DNA of 60,000 bases from Adiantum capillus-veneris (lineage: Eukaryota > Streptophyta > Polypodiopsida > Polypodiales > Pteridaceae). The position numbers and the translations under genes were made by a program. The notes beneath the pieces were generated by a model. It did not search any database. It was not told the DNA's origin and saw nothing but the letters and a program-made list of their open reading frames with translations. The stretch spans positions 89,401,221-89,461,220 of the forward strand of contig CM043956.1 in NCBI GenBank assembly GCA_014529385.2, given 5' to 3'. Of this stretch, positions 44,855 to 55,955 are shown piece by piece. Numbering within the stretch: position 1 is the first letter of the stretch; each line of letters starts with the position of its first letter.

Positions 44855-47800
44855 ATGCACTTACGCTCTGGGCGGGTGCTAGAACACGAGCATATTGAGG
44901 GTGCCTCTGTTCATACGGACACCCATTACCCATCCACGATAATCTCTAGACCCTCAGCGGGGACACAAGGTAGCACCACCCAAGACCCTAAAATAGCCGC
45001 TAGTGATTCCTCCTCCGACTCAGAAATCATGGAAGCATACCCTAACCAAAACACTGAGAGAGAAGGCCATGCACCTCCCGAAGCTCCACAGCCTAGTACT
45101 AGTATGTTTAGCCGTTTCATGGAAACATTAGGTAGAGCTACTCGCTCGAAACCTGATGCAGATGAAGCACGCGAAGGGGGTGGGGAAGTGGACTCTCCTT
45201 TCACATCGCACATGGACCCCACACCCCCAAAGAGTGTCCATGTGGATATCCTGCCAACTTCTTACCAAGAAGGCCCTGTTGAGCTGCCTCCTTCAGAAGT
45301 TCCCTCTAGAGTATCGTTGGTGACAAGTAAAACCACGGGGAGCAACATTGCTTCTACCTCACAAGAAACCGTTAACACGTCGACTCTAGAAGGATTGTTC
45401 ATTAATGATCATTGGACATACGACCTCCACACTGAGGTGTTGACGGATCTACACTCTGGCCACGCCTACCATGTAGGATGGATAGAGATTGTACAATCCA
45501 CCTCTAGTGCCACGAGCATCGAAGATCAACAGAAAATGATCTGTAATGTTATCCATGGCATTATTCAATCAGAAAGGCAAAACCGAGGGGTAAATATACT
45601 CTCAACTGGCCCCATGAGATTTCTGGATACGAGCAAGGCTCAACAGCCTACTCTATCACAAATGGAGACTCCTCTAATGAGCCCCATGGACCCATCTTAC
45701 ATCATTTCACCTGGGGTCTCTATGCAATCTGAGCCTCCGAGCGAAAACTTTAGCTTCCCTAACTTGGCTCAACCCTCTATCAAGGAAAACACAGTGCTCA
45801 CTCCAGGGATAAGCCTGACAGAGAATGTACCGATGACATCTACGGTTAGCGCAGTGCCACTACCTAGTGTCGTAGTACCTAATATGGGGCCTCGACCATA
45901 TGTGCCTCTAGCCCCTTATGCACACATGGCCCCCACAGCTCCAATTGTACCACTTGCTTATGCTCCTCGAGTGCCGCTCCCTAGCTCTTATCCGAGCTGA
46001 CCTATGCCCGGTTATGTTCCATATCCTGCATCATCCACACATATGCCAAGACCGGTACCCGTTCCTCTCCCACATATGATTCCAAGAGTACCTCCACCGG
46101 CCCTACCTCCTCACATAGGTGACTTGGCAACTTTTGCTCAAACCATAGGTCGATCTATCGCGGAAAATATGCATCATGCATCTGATAGAGAGCCTAGAAG
46201 TAAGGCAGTACAAATTGCCAAACTCACGCAAAAATTCAATGGGGACGAAGATGCTAGGAAACACATTGAAGTGTTTGAACAAGTATGTGATTCCTTAGGG
46301 GAACGCAACGAACTACATAAGTGCAATGCCTTAAGCTTGACATTAAGTGGGAAGGCTGGAGATTGGTATAGGACCCTAAGGGTGGACGAGAAAACAATCT
46401 ACCCTACCCTTCAAAGGTTGTTTCTAAAGGAGTACATACGAGAAGGTGTGCTTTGGGGTGTAGCATCTCAGCTACAGAAGGCCGAACGTAAGGAAGGAGA
46501 GTCAGTAAGAGACTTCATTAGTCGTCTAAAGCACTTAAACTCTCGTTGCCCTGTAAATGAGCGCTTCAACAATAACCAACTGCTTGATCGATTCATTCGA
46601 GGGTTGAGGAATGAAGGAATCTATAATGGACTAGTGATTAGAGGTATCACAACCTGGGAAGATGTCACTGCCAATGCAATCCAATTAGAGGACAACTTGA
46701 TGATAGCAGGCATGAGGGTGTCTACTGACACGAGATCCACTAGCTCACAAGCCATTGAGTATGAACCCATGACTGCAAAGCCCATTTCCAATGAGCCAAA
46801 GGTATTTGAGACATTCTTGACAGACCTCACCAAGGCAATCCAAGAGTCTCTTAAGGATAATCGACCCCCTCAAAATAGTCACATGTATCCAAGAAGGGAG
46901 CAACAATGGTGTTCCATTTGCTTAGGTCCACATAGCACTAGTGAGTGCCCTACGTTTAGAGTAAAATTTAATGAAACTTGCAACGCATGTGGTAGGTATG
47001 GTCACCAAGCTAAGGATTGTTTAATGATCAAACGTATGATGGCAAATAGACCACCTGTAGCCTGGACGGATGCGCCTCGAGCTCCTGTATTGATGCCTAC
47101 TCCACCTGTTGAGCAACTACCGCAACACATGGTCCCTAGATCTCAAAATGTTGTACAAGCTACGCCGTTACCACCTCCTGTGCTAGGACCGCAGCCCCCG
47201 CATCCAAGAGTCGCCCCTATGAACCAAGTGGGTTGCGAGCCATCTAATGCTTATGCAGATGGTTGTGAGGAGGAAATAGACACTAGTATTGCCTACGGAC
47301 TTGATACATTGGAAGAGTGTCCTATATACTACATGGAAGATTGTTGGGGACAAGTCAAGCCGGTTTATCAAGCTGCTGCTCTCGCATCCAGAGGTCAAAA
47401 TATCAACACCCAGGCTAGGAGGCCACCTCTTCAATGCTACAAGTGTGGTGGACCACATCGAGTAGCGGAGTGCCCTATTAGGCTGCAAAAGAATGCTGCA
47501 CAGATGCAAATGAATCAAGGGAGCACGTCTGCAATGCCAATACTCACATGTAATCGTTGTGGCATAGATCACTTGATTGCCCAATGCCCCTATAACCCAA
47601 ATGCGCCTAAAATCACACCCCTGAATTTGGTCGAAATTGCTAGTGTGACATCACCAATACCACCCGTCGCACCTGCTTATGCGATTACACGGTCCATGCT
47701 TCAAGGGCCAGGACATATCCTCGAAGAGAGAGATACCGCGTCAATTATCCAAGCAAAGAAAAGGAAGACACGAAGGAAGAAGTCGCAGAATACGGAAAAT

Positions 47801-50034
47801 TCAAAGCCAAGTTCCAAAACAAACATAGGAACAGGAGATGACCCCGTGTATATGAATGACCTCGAGGATGATTCAGATTCAGTCGAGACAATGGAGACTA
47901 GAACCAATACCACAAAGGGAAAGACCGACAAAGAAAACCGTAACATGGAACCAAATGAAAACCGAATAAGAGAAAACCATAAAGAGCCTCTGAAAACACC
48001 ACAAGTGTTTCCAAATCCAATCCACGACCCCCAAGATAAACCGCAGGGGCAAAAAGGGAAGAATCGTAAAAAGAAGATTGGGACGTACCCAAACCCAGTA
48101 GACGAGATTGAGCAGGTGAAACATCTAAGAGGTTTAGTGGAGGAGACTCAAAGGAAACTAGAACCAGAACCCATGCATATCAAAATTCATGACATAGTGT
48201 TTCCCACGCAAGTTCATCCACCCCACATGAACCATAGACTGTTAGCCATATCTAGTATCATCCAAGAAGGGAGTGAGGACAGGACATCAGAAAGTGAGCA
48301 TACACCCTTCTTGTTGGAAAGGATGTTTAACGAAGGAATACCTGATCCCATTGAGGAATATGAGATTCCATCCTCACCAGTTCCTAGTGAAGGACCTACA
48401 CCCTGTAAAACGCCAATGAATGTTGCCAAACTAGTGGACTTCATGTCTTCTGAGGTCCGAACCACGATCATAGCAAAGTTGTATGGAGATCCTGAGTTAT
48501 TCCTTGCACTTCGAGCATTCCTTAACGGAGAGCTACGAACGGGATTACCGCAGTTTGCGCAACCAAATAGGCCTGACTCGATTATGATTGATGAGGAAAA
48601 TCATGTGCAATCACTTGACTTAGATGGACACAAGTCTGTGATCGAGGTACCCATTAACGAATTAGGGCAGTATTTTGAAGGCGACGAGTCTAATGCGACC
48701 CTACCCATCACTACCAAGGGATTAACTATAAAGGGAATTCTTGATGGTGGTGCGGGAGTTAGCATCGTTACAAAAGATTGTTGGGAATCCATGGGAAAAC
48801 CCCGCCTCAGTGTTACTAACATTGTGGTAAAGATGGCAAATGGTACCATAGCCAAACCTATGGGGATGCTCAAGGATCTTAAGATCAAAGTTCTAGGATA
48901 CAAGGTGCGACATACGTTCATTGTAATGGATTTCTCTAAACACCTTATGTCATATGAAATGATTTTAGGACGACCATTCATGAGGGAAGCACAAATGGTT
49001 CACGATTGGTCTAAAAATCATGTCTATTTGCAATTCCAAGACTCTGTCCTTAGAGTGGATTTGGTGACTGGTAAGGTACACCCCTTAGGGAGTAAAACCA
49101 TTATTGATCATCGCTCTGACACCACAGTTCACTCGGCCCCACTACAATATTGTTACACTTGTAAGAAGGATACAGACATTGGCCAAGATTCTCCTTATAT
49201 GGATATCCTACCTGGTATGACGGAATCAGACAATGTGGATTGGGTCCACCTAGCATCAACCATAGACACTTGGGGAAATAGAAGGACGACCTGGGTAACA
49301 CCTGAGGGGGATGAAATGCCTATACCCTTAAATATGCTACAAGCAATGCATATCGCTTCCGACAAGACTCATCCTAATGTAACGAAGAAAACATACAAGT
49401 GGGTCCCTAAAGCTTCTTTAGTGACCATAGCTAGTGCTAAAAAACAGAAGCCTTGTAAGAAACGTACCACTCGCTCCAAGAAAAGTAAGAAAATGTTGCG
49501 TTGGATTCCTAAACGACTATTGGAAGCCCAAGGATACTATGAAGGAAATGATCAAATCTGGGTGCCCAAACGTAAAGTGTGCTCTTACCTATCACCTGAC
49601 CCAAGTGAGCCCAATCCCGTAGTTCCAAAACGAATCAATGATCGTGGAAAGAAAAAATCACAGAATGCTACACACCCGCTCCCGAGCTAGTTTGGGTACC
49701 AAAGAAAGAACGATTTGTTCCACCTAGCTCAGGAAGGGGGGAGTCCCATGAAGATTCTAGCTCCTCATGTAATACATCCATAGAGGTAAAAGCTTCTACA
49801 CGGTCTCCATCTATAGTAGTGGACCTCAATGAAGCTACAAAAGAATCCACACCTCCCAGTGTTCAAGAATCACCTGATGAACCACTTCAAGTTCGATCCT
49901 GGGAGAGTACCTTACCACCCTTGCAGCTTGACAAGGCACCTAGGGTAATAGAAAACTACTGGCAAAAATCCTCACCTATTACCAACTGGAACAATTGGTT
50001 TCAAAGGGTGACAAGCTCATTTCAAACGGTATGA
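44855..50034 (+). pseudogene. Element E Gag-protease polyprotein, one stop and one frameshift
   Basis: It starts MHLRSGRVLE. The Gag core lies at about residues 450-600. Zinc knuckles start near residues 686 (CSICLGPHSTSEC), 710 (CNACGRYGHQAKDC), 862 (CYKCGGPH) and 899 (CNRCGIDH); three have the unusual spacing C-X2-C-X3-H-X4-C. A Lys/Glu-rich linker follows. The aspartic protease has its catalytic DGGAG at 48743 (residue about 1297) and MILGRPF. The tail repeats KWVPK (49397), RWIPK, IWVPK and VWVPK (49691). A TGA at 46001-46003 splits the frame into 381 and 1228 residues. One A is missing from an A-run near 49655 relative to D, which moves the last 125 residues out of frame. Otherwise it is intact and ends with a stop at 50032. 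No RT or integrase is present. Confidence 0.92.
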
Positions 50035-51660
50035 TCTACCCAAGGAAGGGGGGAGTGTTTGCTGACAGTCATCATTCATTTGTTTCCCTCTCAACCTTTT
50101 TCCCTGACCTCTTAATCTCCGATCTTAGGGAATGTACATATAAAGCTTTATACTCACAAAACAATTTAAAAAAAAAAAAAAAGAGCAAGAGCAATTAGCA
50201 AACGAGTATGCACAATAAAAGTCAAAACATTGACTCAGACCTACACATGTCACATCTGGTACAGTGAAACAGAAACCTATGCCATAAAACACCTTTGATC
50301 CTCATCACTTGAGTGATGGAGGGTAGGTAAGATTAGTACGATAGGAGTGTTTCTGTTTTAGAGTTGAGTGATTAGCAAAGATCTCTTTTCCCACTAATGT
50401 GCCTCCTGGAGGTATTCCTTTTGTTTTCTAGTGTGTACAGGAGAGTGTTGCTATTGATAGGATTTGGACCTTCATGGAACCTTTCTCTCGTTCACACTTC
50501 AAATCAAGCGCGACCATCAACACAAACAGGTGTTTCTTGTCCATTAGCATTGCCCTTATCTTTTTTGCATCCATGTTTGTCTGCTTTGATTGTGATTGGT
50601 AGCATAATATTCAGCGCATTGGTTAGTATCAAACATTTAATTCAATGTAGTGTTTTGTCATAATCACTTGTTTAGGTGTAAAAATCAAGCAGTCCGACTA
50701 AGCTAGTTTGACCAAGCTAGGTATTAGAAATCTTCTCTTAATACCATGGGGAATGCCTTCCTAATAAGCAATGGTTACTTAGGTTCTTAATCCGATTTAG
50801 GCAGCATTGTGTGAAATGTACTAGGGCTTTCTAGTGGGCTTAACCCTAGTGACCTTTAGCTTAAGTATTATAAAGGGAGTTTACTAATGTGATGAGCCTG
50901 GGGAGTGTATCAGTGTTATATGACCTCCCAAAGTTACAAAATTTAAATGTTGAAAATGAACAAGCAAAAAATCAAAGTGCCACAATGTAAAATTTTAAGC
51001 TGGAAGAGAAATCTCAGCTTGATTTGGTACTTCACTCACATGTATTGCCTATGGTACTAGAGCCCTAGAGGTTCCCAGCGTGGGCGCTTTTCCTTGAAAA
51101 GCAAAAAACCCAAGGCATACAAAATAAGCACACACATCAAAATTGAATCAATGTGAAAAGACCTTGGGGGGTCAAAGAAAAAGTAATCAGTCAAGCGATG
51201 ATTTCATGAGAAATTCCTTTTATGGTAGCTTAACTACAAAGTTTTCTAGATATAGCCTCTAGTCAGCCCTTGAACATGAATACTTGGCTCTCGCGATTAA
51301 ACAACTTAATTGACCACAGAAAGTTAAGAAGCTTACCCATGGTATTAATATTCGATCTCTAGTGCTTTTCGATCGTCAAATTAGCGACCCCAGACTTGTT
51401 TAATTTTTTGCCTTTACATCTGTTTATGCATTTGATTACATTGCAATTTAATGTTCATTGCTAACAAATTGTTTGAAATTCTTTGACCAATCAATTTTTC
51501 TATCTAAAACTGCATATGCTTTTTAAGAGAATGCAATTACTGTGCCAATGTTGTTTGATTTTGCAGTGACTGAAGAAGGCTAAGGACATTCATCTCAAAT
51601 GCTCTTCCACCTCGACGATCCAGCTTCAACTCAATAGCTTCCGAGGACGGAATCTACATC
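50035..51660 (+). other. Element E conserved 3' non-coding region
   Basis: Counterpart of 23364-24967 in element D, similar over its whole length. No frame has a recognisable domain. It ends at the polypurine tract. Confidence 0.7.
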
Positions 51661-51673
51661 AGGAAGGGGGGCA
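51661..51673 (+). promoter_or_regulatory. Element E polypurine tract
   Basis: AGGAAGGGGGGCA abuts the 3' LTR, identical to the tract of element D. Confidence 0.85.
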
Positions 51674-51922
51674 TGTTAACCCTCACGGCACACGGACACC
51701 CATCACCTACGATGGACGCGTATTATGTATTTGGTAGAGTCAGGTACCGGGCTTGTCGGACCAATAGGGAAAGGTAGAGTGATCGCCGATGAGAGGCGCA
51801 CTTTAACTTGGACATTCAAGGGATTAGTTGGTTAAGCATGGGCGCCCAAGTGTGAATGGGGTGAGCTCCTATAAAAGCCAACTAAACCTAATTAGCTTCG
51901 ACAGTGCGGCAAGGAGCGCACA
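51674..51922 (+). repeat. Element E 3' LTR
   Basis: A 249-bp partner of the 5' LTR, followed by the CCTCC duplication. TATAAAA is at 51870-51876. Confidence 0.95.
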
Positions 51923-51927
51923 CCTCC

Positions 51928-53097
51928 AACCATGAAGACATAGCCAGTAGTGCTCCTCCCAGTATCTTTGTCACCTACCATATCTGCATCAGCATGCCCT
52001 TCTAGAAAAATATCAGTTCGTCCAAAATACAAAGCATTTGTTTTTGTCCCTTTTAGATACCTAAGTATCCACTTTATAGATTTCCAGCTCTTTACCTGGG
52101 TTGTGCACGAACCTACTTACAACTCCCATTGCATGTGCGATGTCTGGCCTTGTCCAGAACATACCATACATAAGAGAACCTACTGCTGTAGCATATGGAA
52201 CTTTAGACATATGGGCTATCTCCTCGTGTCTTTGGACACATATCCTTGGTTAGTTTAAAGTGACCGTCCAAAGGTGCAGAAACCATTTTTGCATTTTGCA
52301 TTGCAAACCTTTCTAGTACCTTCTTGATGTAATCCTCTTGAGATAGCTTTATGTTCTTTGTCATGTCCCTTGATATCTTCATACAAAGTGTCCTCTTTGC
52401 AACACCTAACTCTTTCATTAAAAAAGATTTAGAAAGCTCCTCTTTTAGGTCTTTGATGTCCTGCATCTTAGCACTTGCAATAAGCATGTCATCAACATAA
52501 AACATCAGGATGATAAACTTCCCATCTCCCAAATTCTTTGTGTAGATGCAGTGATCCGAGTGGCATCTTTTGAATCCATGATCCAACATCCATTGATCAA
52601 ACTTCAAGTACCATTGTCTTTATGCTTTATTTAAACCATACAAGCTCTTCTTCAATCTACAAACCATTTTCTCCTTACCTTTTACTTCATACCCCTTTGG
52701 TTGAAGCATGTAAATTTCCTCCTCTAAGTCACCATGAGGGAATGCCGTATTTACATCCATTTGCTCAAGATTTAAATCATGAGCAGCCATAAGGCTTAAG
52801 ACAAGCCTATGTGAGTTCATTTTTACAACAAGAGAAAATATTTCATTGAAGTCACTACCTTTCTTTTGAGAAAAACCCTTCTACCACAAGCTTAGACTTG
52901 TACCTTTTTTTACCACCTTCTTTTTCCTTTAGCTTATATACCCATTTATTCTGAAGTGCCCACGTACCTTTAGTTACCTCAACAACCTCCCATTTTTGGT
53001 TGCGATGTAATGAGTCCATCTCCACTTGCATGCTCTTTATCCATTCTTCTTTGGATTCATGATGCATAGTTTCTTCATACGATTATGGCTCTTGAGA
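51928..53097 (-). pseudogene. Element F reverse transcriptase and start of RNase H
   Basis: The minus strand reads MHHESKEEWIKSMQVEMDSL, NKWVYKLKEK, LEQMDVNTAFPHGDLEEEI, LKKSLYGLNKA, then FYVDDMLIASAKMQ with the catalytic YVDD. KLSQEDYIKKVLERF and, out of frame, GSLMYGMFWTRPDIAHAMGVVS follow. These are the fingers, palm and connection of copia reverse transcriptase, which copies the element RNA. Stops near 52854 and 52619 and later frameshifts make it inactive. It ends at element E within RNase H. Confidence 0.87.
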
Positions 53098-53344
53098 ATC
53101 TCTCGGGGGGTGCACTATGTAATCATGTTAATGTATAACGTGAGTTCAATGGGACGGGTTTTAAAATGCCAAGATTTTAGGCGATTTAACAGAGATTCAT
53201 TAAAATAAAGCATTTTTATATTCAATTTTGGAAAAAAATCCTAAAATAAGGGGTGATTTTATTCATTCAGCAATGTTAAAAGGGGAGTTTTTTAAATACC
53301 CTGCGAACGCACGTTATATAAGAAGGTACTGAATAATGATCCCC
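53098..53344. mobile_element. MITE-like insertion in element F
   Basis: About 245 bp interrupts the hinge between integrase and RT: the RSTRASRPPERFFPS frame is cut after a DPPR-encoding stretch and resumes at a DSQEP-encoding stretch. The ends are imperfect inverted repeats of about 50 bp: GGGGGGTGCACTATG on the left and GGGGGGATCATTATTC in reverse complement on the right. Both contain TATAACGTG-GTTC. That inner block is shared with the MITE at 3348-3564, so they are probably one family. No clean target-site duplication is left. Confidence 0.6.
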
Positions 53345-53860
53345 CCGAGGAGGATCTAAGATTAAGAGATGGTTAAAGGAAGGAAAAAACCTTTCTGGAG
53401 GTCTACTTGCTCTTGTGGATCTTTGGGGAATAGGTTGAGGCTCCTCATTTCGTTGAGGTTGTTGCATGTTGTCACCGTTTGCACTCCTTGAGTCTTCACC
53501 ATTCTCAAGCTCCATGTACGCTTCACCTATTTCTTTTGTTTGTTTTCTTTCCAAGTAATCTTTGTGCATATTTTGTTCATTGAAAACTACATCCCTACTC
53601 CTAAAAATTTTACCATATTTAGGATTTCATAGGCGTTACCCAAAGTCACCTTCTCCATAGCCAATAAAGAAACACTTTTTGGACTTTGTATCTAGCTTTA
53701 ATCTTAGGCTTCTATCTATGTGCATGAAAGCCTCACAACCAAACACTTTGAGAAATGCATAATTCATCGGTTTACCTGTCCATGCCTCTTATGGAACTCC
53801 CCCATCCAATGCCGTTGAGGGTGACCGGTTGATTAAGTAGCATAATCCCACTCCTACACA
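53345..53860 (-). pseudogene. Element F integrase C-terminal part and hinge
   Basis: Minus-strand frames give YLINRSPSTALDGGVP, then GKPMNYAFLKVFGCEAFMHID, KSKKCFFIGYGEGDFG, RSRDVVFNEQNMHKDY, and an acidic hinge to RSTRASRPPERFF. These are the typical end of copia integrase. Stops occur after GVP and after GDFG. The upstream catalytic core is missing; sequence upstream of 53860 does not match integrase. Confidence 0.8.
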
Positions 53861-54254
53861 ACTATAAATAGCCCCCCTTGGAGAGACTCAAAGACATACA
53901 CCTATATTTTCAACTTCATGTTGTTCTTGATCAATAGTAGAGAAAACCCCAACTGTCCCTCTTTCACATCTGATGCATGGTTTTTAGGACCCCTTCTGAA
54001 GATGCAATAAAGGCACAGTCAGTTGTTGGGGAGATGAGGATACTCTAGTCCAAGGGATCTCGAAAGAGAAGAAAAATCTACTTCACAAGCACCAAAGAGT
54101 AAAAAGTGCCATGGACAGAAGATACGTGGGAACGAGCTCTTATGCATGCCTACAACCTATATCTTACAGAATAGCCCATTCTAGGTGTGAATTTCTAGTG
54201 AAATTTACACGAGGATGTTCGTGTGGACTCACAGCACAGCATACTCCGTTTTCA

Positions 54255-54425
54255 CTTTTTTACCGACAGTAAATATTTTTTACCACAGTAAATATTTTTT
54301 TACCTACAGTAAATATTTTTCACCTACATGGTAAATACAAATCACTTTTTACCTACAGTAACTTTTTTTACCCATGGTAAATATTTTTTACTGCACCATA
54401 AGTATTTGGTAGGTAACAGTTCACT
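54255..54425. repeat. TTTACctacaGTAAA repeats in the LTR of element G
   Basis: About six imperfect units of TTTTTACCTACAGTAAATAT follow one another. Each contains a small palindrome (TTTAC and GTAAA arms). Confidence 0.8.
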
Positions 54426-54879
54426 GTTACTAGAAGTAGTGATTGGGCATCAACAATGCAGTTACAGGAGGAGAAAAAGGGAAAATCTTATGGTAAAGGT
54501 GAGTCAACAAGGATAAAGACTTTTGGGTTGAAAAGAGACATGCTGATTTTTTCAAAGAACACCTGTCAAAAGAAGCCATGGTTGAGGATTTTTTGAGAAT
54601 TTGATATTCAGGAGGACCCAGCAGGTTCCCCCTCTGACACGTGCAGAACCTCCAGTTTCAACAGCCACCTACCTGCTCTTAAATGGTGGTCAAGGCCTTA
54701 TCCCCATGTGTCACAATCAGAAAAATCAGCATTTACCCTCCCCTCTCACATCACTCTAGAGAATATCTTGATGATGACATATCAGGTGACCTCAATCTGT
54801 TGACCACCCTAAGCAAAAAGTAACCCCAATCAGCGGATTTAAGCATGTTTATCCCTAATCCTAAACCCTCTCAGAAACC

Positions 54880-54886
54880 TATATAA
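54880..54886 (+). promoter_or_regulatory. TATA box of the element G LTR
   Basis: TATATAA in a GC-moderate context (CCTATATAAGGAGG) with pyrimidine-rich sequence about 15 bases downstream. It is the best core-promoter candidate in this LTR. Confidence 0.6.
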
Positions 54887-55485
54887 GGAGGCCTTCTCTC
54901 ACTCAAAACCAACACTTCACCCACTTCACCAAGCAATGAAGCTATGACGACATTGCTCACAACGAGGAGCTATGGATGGAGCTCTACTCTCTCTCCCTCT
55001 CTCTCTCTCCCTCTAGTATGCTACATTACTAGCCCTAAAACCTAAATAAGGAGTCTTCTCTCATGCTCCATGGCCACCATCCTCGCCATCATTCTCTAAG
55101 GTATTGATGTGTTGCTAGTAGGATCATACCTACTTGCTGGGTTGATTGTTTTTGACAAGGGATTATGCCATCCTTGGCTTGCTTCTCTATATCCTTGTTA
55201 TGAATGATCATATGCCGTTGTATTGTTAAGCTGATGTCTTGTGTATATATATGCTACATAAGGTCCCTAAGCTTCGTTTCTATGTGTTTTGCCATATGTT
55301 TTGATGCCATCATAGTGCCAGAAGTCTCACTTGCCTATGTGCACTATGTGTGAGGTCCCTAAACCTCTTAATTTAGGGTGGTGCCCCCTTTGTTTTGTTC
55401 TTTGCTTGTTTGCATGAGGCGTGGTTTGTGGAGTGTGCATGAGTACAGAGGCCACCCGATTGCACTGCTCTTTTTTCCGCTATCA

Positions 55486-55503
55486 TTTTGGTGCCCCCAC
55501 GGA
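55486..55503 (+). promoter_or_regulatory. Candidate primer-binding site of element G
   Basis: TTTTGGTGCCCCCACGG follows the presumed LTR end. Element A has the similar TTTTGGTGGCCCC at the same place. The tRNA partner was not identified. Confidence 0.45.
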
Positions 55504-55557
55504 GGAGGGCTACACAGACCTTCAGTCCACAAGCAATGAAGATGTGCAATCTACAAC

Positions 55558-55955
55558 ATGGACGAATGGCGTGAGGAGTTTGAAAATTGGAGAACAGAAG
55601 AGGAGGAGGCTTTAGAGGCCTTAAAAGCTTTCATTGAGGTCTTGTTACCAGGTTGCAGTGTCATTGAAATTCAAGAAGTAAGTTCTTCTACATGCCTTGT
55701 TCGTGATCGTCGCCAACGAAGGAGAGTAAGAAGAAGAGCTTGATATACCCCTCCTCTCAACCTATGAGTGCTCCAGAAACCTCCAACGCACACGAGCTTG
55801 AAATATTCTACATCAACATACACGAAGGTACTGTGACACACATTAAGGGAAGAGAAAGCATCACCAGACCTCTCTTTCCTGAGGAGCCGACTAGGAGGAG
55901 GAGGATCACCTCTACACCTAAGTGGCCCAAGGCCGCAGCGCGTGCTCAAGCGTAA
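55558..55955 (+). pseudogene. Element G small leader ORFs
   Basis: Two short, slightly overlapping frames: 55558-55743 (acidic start MDEWREEFENWRTEEEEALE, Arg-rich end) and 55740-55955 (LEIFYINIHEGTVTHI, Arg-rich then basic end). Both are hydrophilic and precede the larger pre-gag ORF. No known domain; they may be one frameshifted ORF or chance. Confidence 0.3.

Larger units (their letters stand above)
44113..51922 (+). mobile_element. Element E: second GAG-PRO-only LTR retrotransposon, sister of D
   Basis: Two 249-bp LTRs (44113-44361 and 51674-51922) differ at one position by eye and are flanked by a perfect CCTCC duplication (44108-44112 and 51923-51927). The interior matches element D throughout: primer-binding site, leader with TTTCTGC repeats, one gag-protease frame, conserved 1.6-kb non-coding region and polypurine tract. 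RT, RNase H and integrase are absent. It lies inside the RNase H region of element F and is among the youngest insertions here. It differs from D by a shorter LTR and a shorter leader. Confidence 0.95.
42979..53970 (-). mobile_element. Element F: Ty1/copia retrotransposon, 5' part missing, split by element E
   Basis: On the minus strand, integrase, reverse transcriptase and RNase H pieces appear in copia order from 53860 down to 43717, followed by a polypurine tract and a 3' LTR at 42979-43667. Element E (7.8 kb) sits inside the RNase H region, and a MITE-like insertion sits in the integrase-RT hinge. The gag and integrase N-terminus are missing, and the 5' LTR is not in the window; sequence becomes unrecognisable at about 53860, near the LTR of element G at 53971. 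ATAGA (42974-42978) would be one copy of the target-site duplication. Confidence 0.8.
53971..55485 (+). repeat. Element G 5' LTR
   Basis: It starts TGATGCATGG and ends, by TG...CA and the following primer-binding-like sequence, at TATCA (55485), about 1.5 kb. It has a TATA box at 54880-54886 (TATATAA) followed by pyrimidine-rich sequence. TTTTTACC...GTAAATA repeats lie at 54255-54425. Only the first 37 bases of the 3' copy are available for comparison, so the right end is inferred. Confidence 0.7.
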
